From Salvia splendens (Eukaryota > Streptophyta > Magnoliopsida > Lamiales > Lamiaceae), in assembly GCF_004379255.2 (NCBI RefSeq), contig NC_056037.1:11666902-11730901 (forward strand): 64,000 nt of DNA, in the 5' to 3' direction. Made by a program: the position numbers and the translations under genes. This document shows, piece after piece, positions 1 through 11,688 of this stretch. Positions within the stretch are counted from its first letter, which is position 1, and every line of letters begins with the position of its first letter. The notes under the pieces were generated by a model. The model saw only the letters and a list, made by a program, of their open reading frames with translations, made no database searches and was not told where the DNA came from.

Positions 1-994
1 GAATCGTGACCGCTGAGAGTTTGTTAAGGCTGGTAGATTCTCTTCATTTTTGTTTTATTTAGATGAGCATCGTATTCCTCTCTTTTTTTTTATCATGATA
101 AGAAAACGATTTTTCAATCTAAAGGTCAATTTTCAAATTTGAAAAGGAAAAAGGAACTGATCAAATACAGTACTATACTAAGTTTGGAAAATTTATGGTT
201 GTTTTTGTTTTGATTTTAGTTTATTCACAAATAGTGGCATGAGAAAAAAAATAAAAATACTAAAAGAGTCAAGTTCAAAACAAGAAAAAGTTCAAAGATG
301 CACTAGAAAAGTGCACGAACCATGCGTGCAATTGCAGACAAACGCACGGCTCGTGCGTGTCCCAATTAGAGAACATAAAATGAACATAAGACATTCACCA
401 ATTAAAGAGCGATCATGACCAATCAAAGAGTGATCCCTATTGTCTGAACCTTCAACCACTCAAGATATTGAAAGTCTTTCTGATTGATTTTCATCGTGGT
501 GTAAGCAATTACGACGACATAAGATAATGCACCGATGGTTTCAATTTATGGTTTGTAGCAAAGTCAGAGGAGAGGATGGCATAAGGAAATGTGTCGATGG
601 TTACTATTTAAGGTTTGTGGCGGAGTGGGAGGAAACAACACAGAGAGGTAGAGAGTGAAATGAAAATGAGGGGTGAGGTGGTACAGGGTAAGTTTTAGGG
701 TTATTTCTTTTATTATTATTAAGGATTTAATCAACACTATTAATACAAAAGTAAGACACGAAATAGAAAATGTCAAGTTATATGAGACAAAAATTTTCCC
801 CAACTTCTAAAATGGCGAACTATATTATTTTTGTACTAGTTTTGTTGTTATATTTGCGTGCGTTGTGTGTTTTGTGTATTTACTAATGTGTATGTATAGT
901 GTGCCTACAATTCTTTCAAAATTCTATTTCATATTAATCAGTGCTTTATTTTATCAAATGCAAGATTTTGAATTAAATGATAATTCAATATCTT
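1..994. other. Intergenic, AT-rich, no gene seen
   Basis: Low-complexity AT-rich DNA with only short open frames lacking any recognisable motif. I see no gene, RNA or clear element here. Confidence 0.5.
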
Positions 995-1256
995 TTACCC
1001 CATTCGTCCATCATTAGAAGTTTCAATTTACTATTTTAGTCCGCCGCCATTAGGAATCTCGTTTCACTTTTTTTTTTACTATAAATGGTAGGTAGACTCC
1101 ATTTTTCACTCATTAATTTCACTCACATTCTATTATAAAATTAATAGTATATAAAAATGGATCCTACATTCCACTACCTTTTCTCACCAATTCTTTACAT
1201 TTCTTAAAACCAGTGTCGAACTCAAATGAGACTCCTAATGGCGGACGAAGAGAATA
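995..1256. mobile_element. Degenerate Stowaway-type MITE
   Basis: The left end (CATTCGTCCATCATTAGAAG) and the reverse complement of the right end (CTTCGTCCGCCATTAGGAGT) form diverged terminal inverted repeats. The interior has the pattern seen in the better-preserved copies at 1663-1919 and 52668-52925. It has no coding capacity; movement would need a Tc1/mariner transposase supplied in trans. Confidence 0.55.
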
Positions 1257-1439
1257 ATTCTAATTCCATTTCGTGTATTAAATGACTAGAGCAAACAATT
1301 TTTGACACGACACGAATCTCATGAAATTTATAGTTTTGAGTCAAACCTTATTAGGTTCGTGTCTTTATCAGGTTAACTCATTAAGAGCCCGATAATTTTA
1401 GATTGAGTTCGGATTTGATGCGGAAAACTCATTAAGAAA

Positions 1440-1637
1440 TACTCTCTCGTTCCATTTCATGTGAGACATTTCTTTGGGCACAAGTTTTTAGGAAGAAAAA
1501 AGTAGAGAGAAAAAGTAAAAGAGATGATAAATTAAGAGAGAGAAATTGTTGTTTTTTGCCAAAAAATGAATTGCCTTACTTATAATGGGACGGCCTAAAA
1601 AGGAATACGTTTCACTTCTAATGGGGCGGTGAGAGTA
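1440..1637. mobile_element. Degenerate Stowaway-type MITE
   Basis: Starts TACTCTCTCGTTCC and ends in GAGAGTA, an imperfect inverted pair of the TACTCCCTCCGTCC type. About 200 bp and non-coding. The end match is weaker than in the next copy. Confidence 0.5.
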
Positions 1638-1662
1638 ATAAAGTTATTATTTTTATTACTAT

Positions 1663-1919
1663 TACTCCCCCCGTCCCCCAAATATTGTTCCACTTTGATC
1701 CGGCACGGGTTTTAAGAAATGTAATGGAAAGTGAGTTGAAAAAGTAAGTGGAACGTAGGTCCTACATTTATATATTAGTTTTATAATAAAATGTGAGTAG
1801 AAATGAGTTAGTGGAATATGTGGTCCACTATAAAAAATGGTAAAAAGTGAAATGGAACAAACTTTGTAGGACGGACGAAAATGAAAAAATGAGACAAACT
1901 TTCAGGGACGGAAGGAGTA
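1663..1919. mobile_element. Stowaway (Tc1/mariner) MITE
   Basis: Begins TACTCCCCCCGTCC and ends GGGACGGAAGGAGTA, the hallmark ends of plant Stowaway MITEs with TA target sites. The interior is closely similar to 52668-52925, sharing the stretch GGGTTTTAAGAAATGTAATG. Non-coding. Confidence 0.8.
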
Positions 1920-2350
1920 ATTTAAAAATTTTTGCTTTACTTTTATTCTTTAAGTTCTTGTAAATCAAGTAAATCAGATTTTTATCATGTAAATTAGATT
2001 TAATCATGTAATATCATGTTTTCATTGTATAATATCAGGTTCGTTATCGTGTCGTGGTAACCCATGCTATATCGTGTCGTTAACGGGTTTGTGTTAGGTT
2101 CGATTAGTGTTCGGGTTTGAAAGTAGTGGGCTAGGTTCGTTTTTGGCTTGACAGTTTCCTTAATAAATTTTGTTCAGATTAAGCTTTATTGAGTTAAATT
2201 GTTATTAATTAAATTGACCGATCATTATCCAACTCATACAATTTGTCACTCCTATAAACACCTGCGGTGAATTCAGATAAAAAAAAAGAGAGGGAATTTA
2301 ACAGGTGACCAGAAACGAAACATAGGCATGCCATAGTTGGGAAATATCAC
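1920..2350. other. Intergenic, no gene seen
   Basis: AT-rich DNA with no open frame of interest and no clear element ends. Confidence 0.45.
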
Positions 2351-2573
2351 TTCGGCCATGTTTGGTTGCCAGGATTCTGTCTGAGAAAGTAATCTGATTC
2401 CTTAAATTTTAAATTCCTGTGTTTGTTTCCGTTTTTAATCAAACTGGGAAAGTAATCATAATCCTGAAACAAGAAAAGCTAGTACAACTTTCCAGGATTT
2501 TGAATTCTAACTTTTCTTAGGTATTCTTTTTCCCAGTTTTAAGATTCTTACATATTTAATGCAATATAGTACA

Positions 2574-2575
<2 letters not shown>

Positions 2576-2660
<85 letters not shown>

Positions 2661-2670
2661 CATCATCATT
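2576..2670. repeat. (ATT)n microsatellite
   Basis: About 30 uninterrupted ATT units inside the TIR element. A complementary (AAT)n array lies about 300 bp downstream, so a single strand could pair with itself. Confidence 0.9.
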
Positions 2671-2956
2671 ATTATTGTTATTATTTATTACAATGTTTTA
2701 AAAATAATTTAAAAGTATAAACCATACTTAATTTCAGGATAATAAATAACTATAATTCAAATTATCATAATTATAACTATATTATTAATATTTATTTTTA
2801 TTTTTATTATCATAATAATAATAATTTATTAAATAATTAAATATAATTATATTTATATAATAATATAATAATAATTAATTTATAAATTAGTAATTAACAA
2901 TAAAATTGTAGTGAAATTTTAAATTATAAAATTTATTCAATTAAAAACTAAGTAAA

Positions 2957-2963
2957 TATAATG

Positions 2964-3004
<41 letters not shown>
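2957..3004. repeat. (AAT)n microsatellite
   Basis: About 15 AAT units inside the same TIR element, in the orientation complementary to the ATT array at 2576-2670. Confidence 0.9.
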
Positions 3005-3725
3005 CTTATTTATTATTATATATTATGATGTATAATCCATATTTAAACTATCCATCGTAATAATAAATAAAATAATATAATTAATATCATTTGTAATTAA
3101 TAATTTATTAAATAATATGTATTATTATTTTTTATAAATAAAAAATAATAAGTATAGTTTTAGTTTAGTGTTTAAATCAAATATATACTTTCAAATCTTG
3201 ATATTTTCCAAACACGGGAAAGTAAAGTTATTAGAAATCATATTCCCGAGGATTCATTTTCCTAGGAATCATTTTCCTTGCCAACTTTACTTTCCCGCCA
3301 ACCAAACATGGCCTTCATGTTTTTGGTAGGACATATACATGCTTGGCGTGATAGTTATTATTATAACTATGTCAACAATTTGAACTTATCCTACTCTACT
3401 TAGTACACTCGTGCCACAAAAGTTGTCCATTAAATCTTCTGGAATACTATTAACACCGAAAATTCGACATTAAAAGTGGGGTTTAACTTTAAGTAATAAT
3501 TGTAAGTAATTAAAATGAATTATGAATTCTCTGCTGTGTTGGAATGTCACTGTCCCACCCATCAGCTTCTTCTACACATCTTATTTTTTAGAGAAAGAGA
3601 GCAACTACATACCTAATGAAAAGATTAAACACTGCAACTACATCTACAATTCCCATCAAGATTTACATGAAACAAGCAAAAAACAATGTTCATTAATCAA
3701 AACACAAGCTAGCTAGGCAGATCAA

Positions 3726-4532
3726 TTAGAGTCCTCGTTTGATCATATCTAAAAACCTCTGATCAGACTCTTGCCTCTGCAATCTCATATCCTGGTTGAA
3801 CTTGTTGATAAACGCTTCCACTTGTTTGTTGAAAGCCTCGACATCCACCGACGGATCTCTCCTTAGCCCGCCTAGTCGCCTTATCGACGCCCTATCGTTG
3901 AACGTCTCCAGTTTCCTCATCACCTTCTGTTCCTCCACCTTTCTGTTCCGGATCGGTGGCACAGACTCACTCTTGCTCAGCTTCTTCGACTGACCCTCGA
4001 CTATCGTCTTCCACGTCGACTCCATCGTGCACTCGCTTTCTCCCTCCTCCACCCCACTCTTCATCTCATCCCTAATATCACTACTACCTTTTGCTGTGCC
4101 ACTGCAATCATCAACATCACTAGAGGTTGAGTCACTAATCCTAGTTGAAAATGATGTTAACGTTGTTTCTTCTGCTTCTGCTTCTGCTTCTTCTTCGACT
4201 TCTGATGGTGGCACCTCCACCCAGTGCGGTGGAGGGTCATGGCCGTGGTCGTTGTTGTGGGAAGTAGTGGAGGTGGCTGCTATGAGCAGGACCACGGAGT
4301 TGATGATGATACAAATATATAGAGGAGAAGACAAGAAAGACCTAAATGAATTCCAAAACGTGACGAGATTGGGTAAAAAAATCTCATACAAAAAGGGGAC
4401 TAATGCCTCTTTCACCATTACCATACTGGAAAACAGGCCTGCTGAAAAAAATAGCAGCTTCATGGTCTTCACTGCACTTTGCATAACACTTATGTTGGAC
4501 TCTACACAACTCACTGGAAAAAAACTAGCCAT
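3726..4532 (-). CDS. DUF4408/DUF761 protein (cotton-fibre-expressed type)
   Basis: Single-exon frame. An upstream in-frame Met exists at 4667, but I chose the Met at 4532 (MASFFPVSC...) because it directly precedes the conserved N-terminal block; this gives 268 aa. Residues about 15-75 hold two hydrophobic segments typical of DUF4408. The middle is acidic and Ser/Glu-rich. The C-terminus (DVEAFNKQVEAFINKFNQDM, then a short basic tail) is the DUF761 signature. The family is plant-specific and often annotated as cotton-fibre-expressed; its biochemical role is not established. The N-terminal segments suggest a membrane protein (inference). A palindromic TATA-like box lies about 170 bp upstream of the start. 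Confidence 0.8.
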   Translation of the reverse strand: MASFFPVSCVESNISVMQSAVKTMKLLFFSAGLFSSMVMVKEALVPFLYEIFLPNLVTFWNSFRSFLSSPLYICIIINSVVLLIAATSTTSHNNDHGHDPPPHWVEVPPSEVEEEAEAEAEETTLTSFSTRISDSTSSDVDDCSGTAKGSSDIRDEMKSGVEEGESECTMESTWKTIVEGQSKKLSKSESVPPIRNRKVEEQKVMRKLETFNDRASIRRLGGLRRDPSVDVEAFNKQVEAFINKFNQDMRLQRQESDQRFLDMIKRGL

Positions 4533-4700
4533 GATATATATAAAAAAAAAACTTGTATAGATTTTTTTAATGGTGAGGAAAAACCGAGTCTCTGTGATGG
4601 GAATGAGAAGGGGGAGGGGGAAGAGGCAGAGGGGCTTAACTACTATACATGATATATATATGCGCACAAGTTATGAACAGAACCACCATACCATTTTTCC

Positions 4701-4710
4701 TATTTAAATA
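4701..4710 (-). promoter_or_regulatory. Possible TATA box of the DUF4408 gene
   Basis: TATTTAAATA lies 169 bp upstream of the chosen start codon, a reasonable distance for a plant core promoter with a 5' UTR of roughly 140 bp. Assigned by position and sequence only. Confidence 0.35.
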
Positions 4711-6380
4711 GTAAAGGAGGGAGCAAGTGGAGAGGAGAATAGATTTGAATAATCACAAGATTATTATAAAATTGATAACTAATTATTCCTTGATTGATTA
4801 AGGCTTAACCTCTCTTGTGTCTTGTCCTTTTTTTAACTTTGTTTGATGGATAAGATGTGGTTTCATCAAAATCAGAGACAAGTACAATTAAGTTGCATGC
4901 TAAGTTTGAGCGACTAAAAACTTCAAATCTATGTCATTTCTTTCCTTTGTTGTGAAAGATATATATGTTATGTTTATGGTAGTACATATATTTATATGTA
5001 TACTGATGATATTATTTTCTTAATTTGAATAATTAATACTACATGTTAATTAGCATAAGATTTGTCCATAGGGGGGGACATGCAAAATTAGAGAGACAAA
5101 TAAAGAAATAAGAAAATAGCTAGGGTATTGATAAATGTTCAAATATGAGAGAGCACAAAATAGAGGAGGATTAGGCTGTCTGCAGATAATGAAAAGAAAA
5201 TTCACTTAGTGTTGTTGCCAACTTGTCAAAAGGGTCCATCAAACTTTAGCAAGATTAATTATTGGCTATAAAAAATGTGTTTAAAATATATAGTAGTTTT
5301 TAAATATTTATAATGCATAATGACAACAACTTGGGGGTGTGTGCAAATAATGAGGAGTGTGTTTCCTGAATATTGCTAATTGAATATTGATTATTTTTGT
5401 TTACTAGAATTTCGTTTTTAGGATATACAGATATTAATTAGATGGCATACAACAACTCGTGTGATTCGCATAGCTCCACTTTTCGAGATAATCAAATGGC
5501 CAAATTAAATCTGAATGTTTATGAGGTGTTATACGCCCTACCAACTACGACAATTCAGATTAAAAGTGTATATATTCTTTATTTTACTTAAAAGTAAACA
5601 AATGAATAAAAATGAAGAATAACAAACTACGAAGCATATTTTATTTTTAAATTTTAATCACAAAAGCGAATCAAAGACCTCGAAGGTCTAGTGTTTTAGT
5701 ATAAACATAAACTCATAAAAATATCTACTACATAAACTTATAAAAAAAATATTTTGAAAAATTGCCAAATTTTAGAATGTAGAGAAAAATGCTCTTTAAG
5801 TTGAATACATATTTGTCACACTAAGAATAACGACACTTACTTGTAGCATAAATGATGTACTTATTAAACATAATGTACTAAGCATTCTTAATTATATAAA
5901 ATAATGTACTAAACCTATTTTTAATGTGACAATTAGATGTGAAGAAATGCTTTGTGGTGGCTGGTAGCGGTGGCGGGCCACCACCGAGCGGCCGCGGCCG
6001 TGGCTTTTGAATTGTTTATACGTGTTTGAATTGAATTAAGGAAAAGCAATGTTGAAACTAATATGTAGGGGTAGCGTAGAGGGTAGGGTGGCTCAAAAAA
6101 TTTCTCCATTCCTCTTAGATTTTGTTTTTTACCGACAAATATGTAATGTGGAGTAATATTATTGCTTTAGACTTTAGAATATAAATAAATGCAATCTAGT
6201 GTTTTTTCAGATAGAAGATTGAGATTCGCATTTTGTTCATATTCATTTTTAAAATTTTACTTACTACTCCATATTAAACTAGTAGTACTTACTACTGTAA
6301 TTTTGTGTAATGTTGTATATATGCTAAAAAGATTAGTAGGAGTACTATTAATTAAAATCTAACATAACTATGATGACAAG
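4711..6380. other. Intergenic, no gene seen
   Basis: Upstream region of the DUF4408 gene. AT-rich, with no open frame of note. Confidence 0.45.
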
Positions 6381-6518
6381 TACTCCATCAGCGGCATGGA
6401 CGTGCTCTATGTATCGAGCAGAGCCGTGTCATTGGCAATAGCACAGCGGCGGACAGGGGCGTGCCGTGCCAACGGCACGGACGCCGTCCTCCACAACGAG
6501 CACCGCTGTAGATGCTCT
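6381..6518. mobile_element. Small Harbinger-derived remnant
   Basis: The GC-rich island ends TGTAGATGCTC followed by TAA, which matches the right ends (GGATGCTC then TTA/TAA) of the Harbinger elements elsewhere in the window. The left end is degenerate and the limit is approximate. Non-coding. Confidence 0.45.
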
Positions 6519-7487
6519 AATATACATATACTTTTTAATGATTTGATTTGACTTGAATTTGAAATTGAAAATAGTTTGTTCTGAAGTTAAGAACATAATG
6601 GACGAGTTGACCTTTCACTATTTACTTTTGATTTAGAAAAATCGATACTACATTGAATCTAATAATTCAACTTACTAGCTTATATAGGGGTTGATTGTTA
6701 TAAGTGTGCGCGTGTCAACATATATATGATGATCTTATTAATTCAATCGCATCACGAGCTCAAGAAATAACTAAGTCCTAATGCTGTAGGCATAACCGAA
6801 TAGCCATCACGTTTAAGTCATTTTTATATAACATGAAAATAATTTAGATCATTTTAGTTCATACAAGAAAAGTATAATGCAAAGATAGTTTTAGTTCATA
6901 CACAGTTACCATCCTAATAATTTATTGCACATCTTCCCCTCCAAATTTGACTGCAATATGGAGAGAAATAGACTTTTCAAGGTAGCTTCGCAACCACCTG
7001 GACAGTACAACTATATTCCATAGCAATAAAAATATATGTCAATAATTGCTACTATTGTTTAAACCCTTTATGCACTCCAAAAAAATAATGGAAGCAGACA
7101 AAGGGAAAAGGATCGCTCATGTCTTGTTGTTAAAGATGAAATAAATCATCATTGTGTGTCTATATTATATACACATGCTTCACAAATTTGATTCAATAGG
7201 GCATTTCCAAGTGTATGTGGAACCAAATTTGGTGGGGGAAAAAGATGAGGGTAGGGCCAATATATCATTTTCAAATTTTGAATGGACCTCCTCAAATTAT
7301 TGAAAGGAGAAAATTTTGCTAAAGTGATCAAGCTTGATCGTGGCTCTTCCTATTTCTAAATATCTCCACAATTTAATGAACTGCGACACATAAGTGAATT
7401 TGCAATTTAACAAATAGTAACAATAGTTACAACTATAGTGACTAAAATACTATTCGCTCCGCAAATAATATGTTTGCGTACTTCATA
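6519..7487. other. Intergenic, no gene seen
   Basis: AT-rich DNA; the short open frame near 7149-7331 resembles nothing I recognise and is probably chance. Confidence 0.4.
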
Positions 7488-7825
7488 GCATTCATAATAG
7501 GCAGAGCCTATTTCACAGTCTCTCCAATTTCCTTTTGTCACGTCACCGGCCTATGCTATTTCACTATCTCTACAATTCATTTTAATTGGTGATTATGTAT
7601 AAAATAACAAAAAATAAAATAAATTGGAGAAAAAAACATAGAAAAACATTAAAAATGACTAAAAAAAAAACTGAAAATGAGATCAGCGCACACAATAGTC
7701 GCTAATCAAGTGCCCATCTCTCCCCGGCTATGCCCGCTCCTGTGGCAACCGCCGATGATCGGCTCTCCGTATGCAGTAGGAGCCGGTCGAAGAGCGGACG
7801 ATCGGTGCCCCTATTGTGAATGCTC
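7488..7825. mobile_element. Harbinger-type MITE
   Basis: The left end GCATTCATAATAGG and the reverse complement of the right end (GAGCATTCACAATAGG) form an imperfect terminal inverted repeat; the right end is followed by TAA. About 338 bp and non-coding. Confidence 0.6.
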
Positions 7826-8068
7826 TAATTCAAGATAGTTTGATGCAACATCCGAACCTATACATCAAAATTGAATAGTGGTACTAGAAATCAAGAATAA
7901 GTATGGACAAATGATGGATTTAAGTGAAGTGGAAAAAACGATGAAAGGCAAGAGGCTTGAGATTTTTTATACTTTGATGAATGGTTTTACTTTTAGCAAT
8001 TTGATAAGAAACCAGGCTGTCTGAATAAAGTGGTTAGTCATCCTATAAGAATTATCCATCAATTTATT

Positions 8069-8073
8069 ATGAG
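8069..8073. repeat. Target-site duplication ATGAG (left) of the copia element
   Basis: ATGAG immediately precedes the left LTR. The identical ATGAG at 12843-12847 follows the right LTR, which fixes the element limits. Confidence 0.9.
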
Positions 8074-8305
8074 TATTGTCAATGGTAATCGAGAGACTTA
8101 AACAGGCTGTGCATATTGAAAGCTATTGGAGTAAAGAATATGTTTATTTCAGTTTTTTAGTCCATCGGTTCTTCCTCTATATGTAGGGAAGATTACAAAA
8201 TATTTTAGGAATAAAATCAATCTATTCTAGGACTTGCTATTACAAATCAATTTCACATCGTTCTCCATTAATGTCGTTCTTCCCTTACCTTTGGTATATT
8301 TGACA
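8074..8305 (-). repeat. 3' LTR of the copia element
   Basis: 232 bp. On the minus strand it starts TGTCAAATATACC. Nearly identical to 12611-12842; the two differences I see are an A/G near 8134 and a G/T near 8256. Confidence 0.93.
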
Positions 8306-11300
8306 CTCCCCCTCAAGTTGAGCAATGGTATCTCCGATGCTTAACTTGCCCAATATTTCTTTGAAGACTTTTGGGTGGACGGCCTTTGTCAAGATGTCTG
8401 CAAGTTGTTCTTCTGAACGGACAAACGGGAATTCCACAATACCTCCGTCCAACTTTTATTTGATAAAGTGCCGATCAACTTCCACATGCTTTGTTCGATC
8501 GTGTTGCACAGGATTTTCTGAGATGCTAATGGCAGCTTTGTTGTCACAGAACAACTGACTCTTCCGAGTAGGTGGGAAGCCAATTTCAGCGAGCAGTCTC
8601 CTGAGCCACATGATTTCCATGAGTCCGCTCTTCATTCCTCGGAACTCTGCCTCGGCACTAGATAGAGCTACCACCTTCTGTTTCTTACTCCTCCAAGTAA
8701 CCAAGTTTCCTCCTATGAAAGTAAAGTAGCCTCCCGTAGATTTTCTATCCACCGGGTTGCTTGCCCAGTCAGCATCTGTGTATCCATCAATCTCCAAGTC
8801 TTCTCTCTTTGCTAGAAACACCCCATATCCTACAGTTCCTTTTAAATAACGCACGATCCTCAATGCAGCTTCCATGTGACTCGCTTGAGGTAGGTGCATG
8901 AACTGACTTACAATGCCTACGGCGTATGCAATGTCGGGTCTGGTGTGTGAGAGATAGATAAGTTTTCCGACAAGCCGTTGATATCTTTCTCTGTCAGCGA
9001 GCTCTACTCCTTCCTCTATCTTCAGACCATGGTTAGGGACCATTGGAGTGTCTGCGGGCTTACATTCAAGGAGACCTGTTTCCGCCAATAGATCTAGAAC
9101 ATACTTTTTCTGCCTTAGGAATATTCCGTGTTTGGATCGCAACACTTCTATCCCCAAGAAGTATTTCAGTGCTCCTAAATCTTTCATCGCGAATTCTTTG
9201 AACAAATTCTCCTTCAACCTCTGGATCTCTTCTATGTCATCTCCTGTTATAATCATATCATCAACGTAGATAAGCAGACAAGTTACCTTGTTGTCTCTTC
9301 TTTTTGTGAAGAGTGTGTGATCGGACTGGCTTTGTTGAAATCCGTGCTTGAGCATGGCTTGGCAGAACCTGCCGAACCAGACCCGTGGGGACTGTTTCAA
9401 CCATACAAGGTCTTCCGCAGCCGACATATCTCTCCATCTCCAAATTCTCCAGAAAAACCTGGTGGAACCTCCATGTATACTTCCTTGTTCTCTTCCAGTT
9501 CTCCATGGAGGAAGGCGTTAGTCACATCAAACTGGTGTAGATTCCAGTCTTTGCATGCCGCAACAGATAGCAGTGTTCGCACAGTCTCCATTTTAGCCAC
9601 AGGGGAGAATGTCTCTTCATAATCTACCCCATATACTTGGGTGTATCCTTTTGCCACGAGTCTTGCCTTGTATCTCTCGATTGAACCATCTGCTCTTCTT
9701 TTTATGGTGAATATCCACCGGCATCCAACTGGTTTTTTTCCTTTGGGCAGCGTACATTTCTCCCATGTGCCATTCTTGACTAGAGCGTCTATTTCTTTCT
9801 TCATAGCTTCTCTCCAGTGTTTGTGTTTGCTTGCCTCCTCAAATGATTGTGGGATGTCTTCTTCCTCATATAAAGCCATCTCGAAGGCCCGGGCCATTTC
9901 TGATAAGTGACCCTGCGCAATATTGGAAACTGCGTATTTTGCCTTTCTCCCTTTCCAATCTGGTGAGTACCGTTTAGGAGGTACCCCTCTTGTTCTCCGT
10001 GGGGGCAGTTCGTATGGATCCTGTGTATCTCTACTAGTTTCACGGTCGTCACTGTTCCTGTCAAGATTAGTACCAACATCTGAACTGATTACCTCAGGAA
10101 TCGAAGGCGGGGTTGATGGTTGGGTAGTGTCACTTTGTTCCTCGTTTTGCATTACAGGACTTGACGGCCCGGCGGTGTTGCTAGCTTCCTCAGTTGGACC
10201 AACGTATGTGACAGGACTTGACTGTGGATCTCCCCCTATCTGTGGTTCCCTTGTCTGAGGTTCTCCCCCTAACTGTGGTTCCCTTATCTGAGGCTCTCCC
10301 CCTAACTGGTTATTTTGGATACTTGGCAGCCAATCTAGGAGGTCGTTGTGAGGACTATGGTCTGAAGGTTGTGTCTCCCCCTGACTGCTAGATTGGGTGT
10401 AGAAATATTCTCCTTCAACAAAATCGCAATTCATGGTGGTGTGTATCCTACGGGTTTTTGGGTCATAGCATCTATAGCCTTTCTGATTTTTACCGTAGCC
10501 AAGGAATACACATTTAAGGGCACAAGGGTCGAATTTGGAACGGTCTTGCTTAGGAATATGAACAAAGACCGAGCACCCGAACACTCTAGGTTCAAGAGAT
10601 AGGGATGATGGGATTTCAAAATGTTGGGAAAAGGTATCGAGGGGAGTTTTAAAGTTGAGTATTCCGGTTGGAAGACGGTTTATGAGGTATACGGCAGTGG
10701 CGACAGCTTCGGGCCAGAAGGATTTTGGTACTTTGGACTCAATTAAAAGGGCTCGTGTGATTTCTAGGATGTAACGGTTTTTCCGTTCCGCAACCCCATT
10801 TTGTTCTGGAGTGTAAGCGCATGAGGTTTGGTGGACTAGCCCTGTATTCCTAAAAAATTCTTGCATTTTATGATTGACAAATTCCCCCCCATTATCGGAT
10901 CTAAGGATCTGGATGGTGTGTTTATATTGGGTTTGAATAAGGTTATAGAAGTCTACAAACTTATCAAACACGTCATGTTTATTTTTCAAGAAATAAATCC
11001 AGGTCATGCGGGAGTAGTCGTCAATAAAGAGCACAAAATACCGGAAACCTTGCCCCCCAGTGATGGGTGCCGGACCCCAAACATCGGAATGGACTAAAGC
11101 AAAAGGAGATTTCACTCTAGTGTTGTTTATCTTGAATGAATGTCTATGGTTTTTAGCTAACACACAAGTATCACAGTGAAAAGAGTTCAATGATCTAGCT
11201 AACTCGGGAAAAAGAAGGCGAAAATACCCCAAAGATGGGTGTCCTAACCGACGATGCCAAAGCCAAGCCTGTCTGTCCGTCGGTCCGGGAGTCAGCATCA

Positions 11301-11688
11301 ACGCAGCACTCTGTTGGGCTATCTCGTCCACATAATACAAGCCGTGTCGCTCGGTGCCACGCCCAACTATCGTCCCCGTCTTGATATCCTGTAACATGCA
11401 AAATCGAGGTTGCATTAGTAATTTGCAATTGAGCTCCTTAGTCACATGACTAATAGAGAGGAGCTTATGTGATAACGACGGTACAAAAAGACAGTTAGAT
11501 AGGCGTAAAGTGGGTGAAATATTGATTGTGCCGGCCCCTTGGACCCGGGCTAGGTCCCCACTGGCCGTCTGGACATATGACTTAGTGGATTTTGAGATCG
11601 TCAGAAAATCAGAAGCATCAAACGACATCGTGTCCGTTGCTCCGCAATCAAAAATCCAATTGGTATCTTTAGGGCCTGTTTGGGACAT
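8285..11688 (-). pseudogene. copia pol (protease-integrase-RT-RNase H), broken
   Basis: The first frame (11688-9397) begins with the aspartic protease active-site region (DCGAT), followed by a GAG-pre-integrase zinc-binding segment, an integrase core with DNGGEF and the first part of reverse transcriptase. It is cut by a TGA at 9397-9399. The downstream frame (from about 9400 to 8459) continues reverse transcriptase with the YVDDM catalytic motif and RNase H. The break fits loss of one base just before the stop. A second lesion is an in-frame TAA at 8456-8458 near the RNase H C-terminus, after which the homologous frame stays open to the LTR. The pol order is typical of copia. No other stop is seen in the roughly 3.2-kb pol, in keeping with recent insertion. 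Confidence 0.9.
8306..8317 (-). promoter_or_regulatory. Polypurine tract of the copia element
   Basis: CTTGAGGGGGAG on the minus strand directly abuts the 3' LTR. This is the expected position and composition for plus-strand priming. Confidence 0.85.

Larger units (their letters stand above)
2354..3313. mobile_element. TIR element with GGCCATGTTTGGTT ends
   Basis: The 960-bp segment starts GGCCATGTTTGGTTG and ends CAACCAAACATGGCC, a perfect inverted pair, and is flanked by TTC on both sides (2351-2353 and 3314-3316). This looks like a Tourist/Harbinger-type non-autonomous element; the superfamily is inferred from end sequence and 3-bp target duplication only. The interior is almost pure AT and holds two trinucleotide arrays. 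No coding capacity. Confidence 0.7.

Noticed and set aside
564..803. 79-codon minus-strand frame
   Set aside because: Hydrophobic and low complexity with no motif; AT-rich chance frame.
3522..3716. 64-codon plus-strand frame near the DUF4408 gene
   Set aside because: No conserved motif and no supporting context; it lies in the 3' flank of that gene.
4027..4560. 177-codon plus-strand frame
   Set aside because: Antisense shadow of the DUF4408/DUF761 coding sequence.
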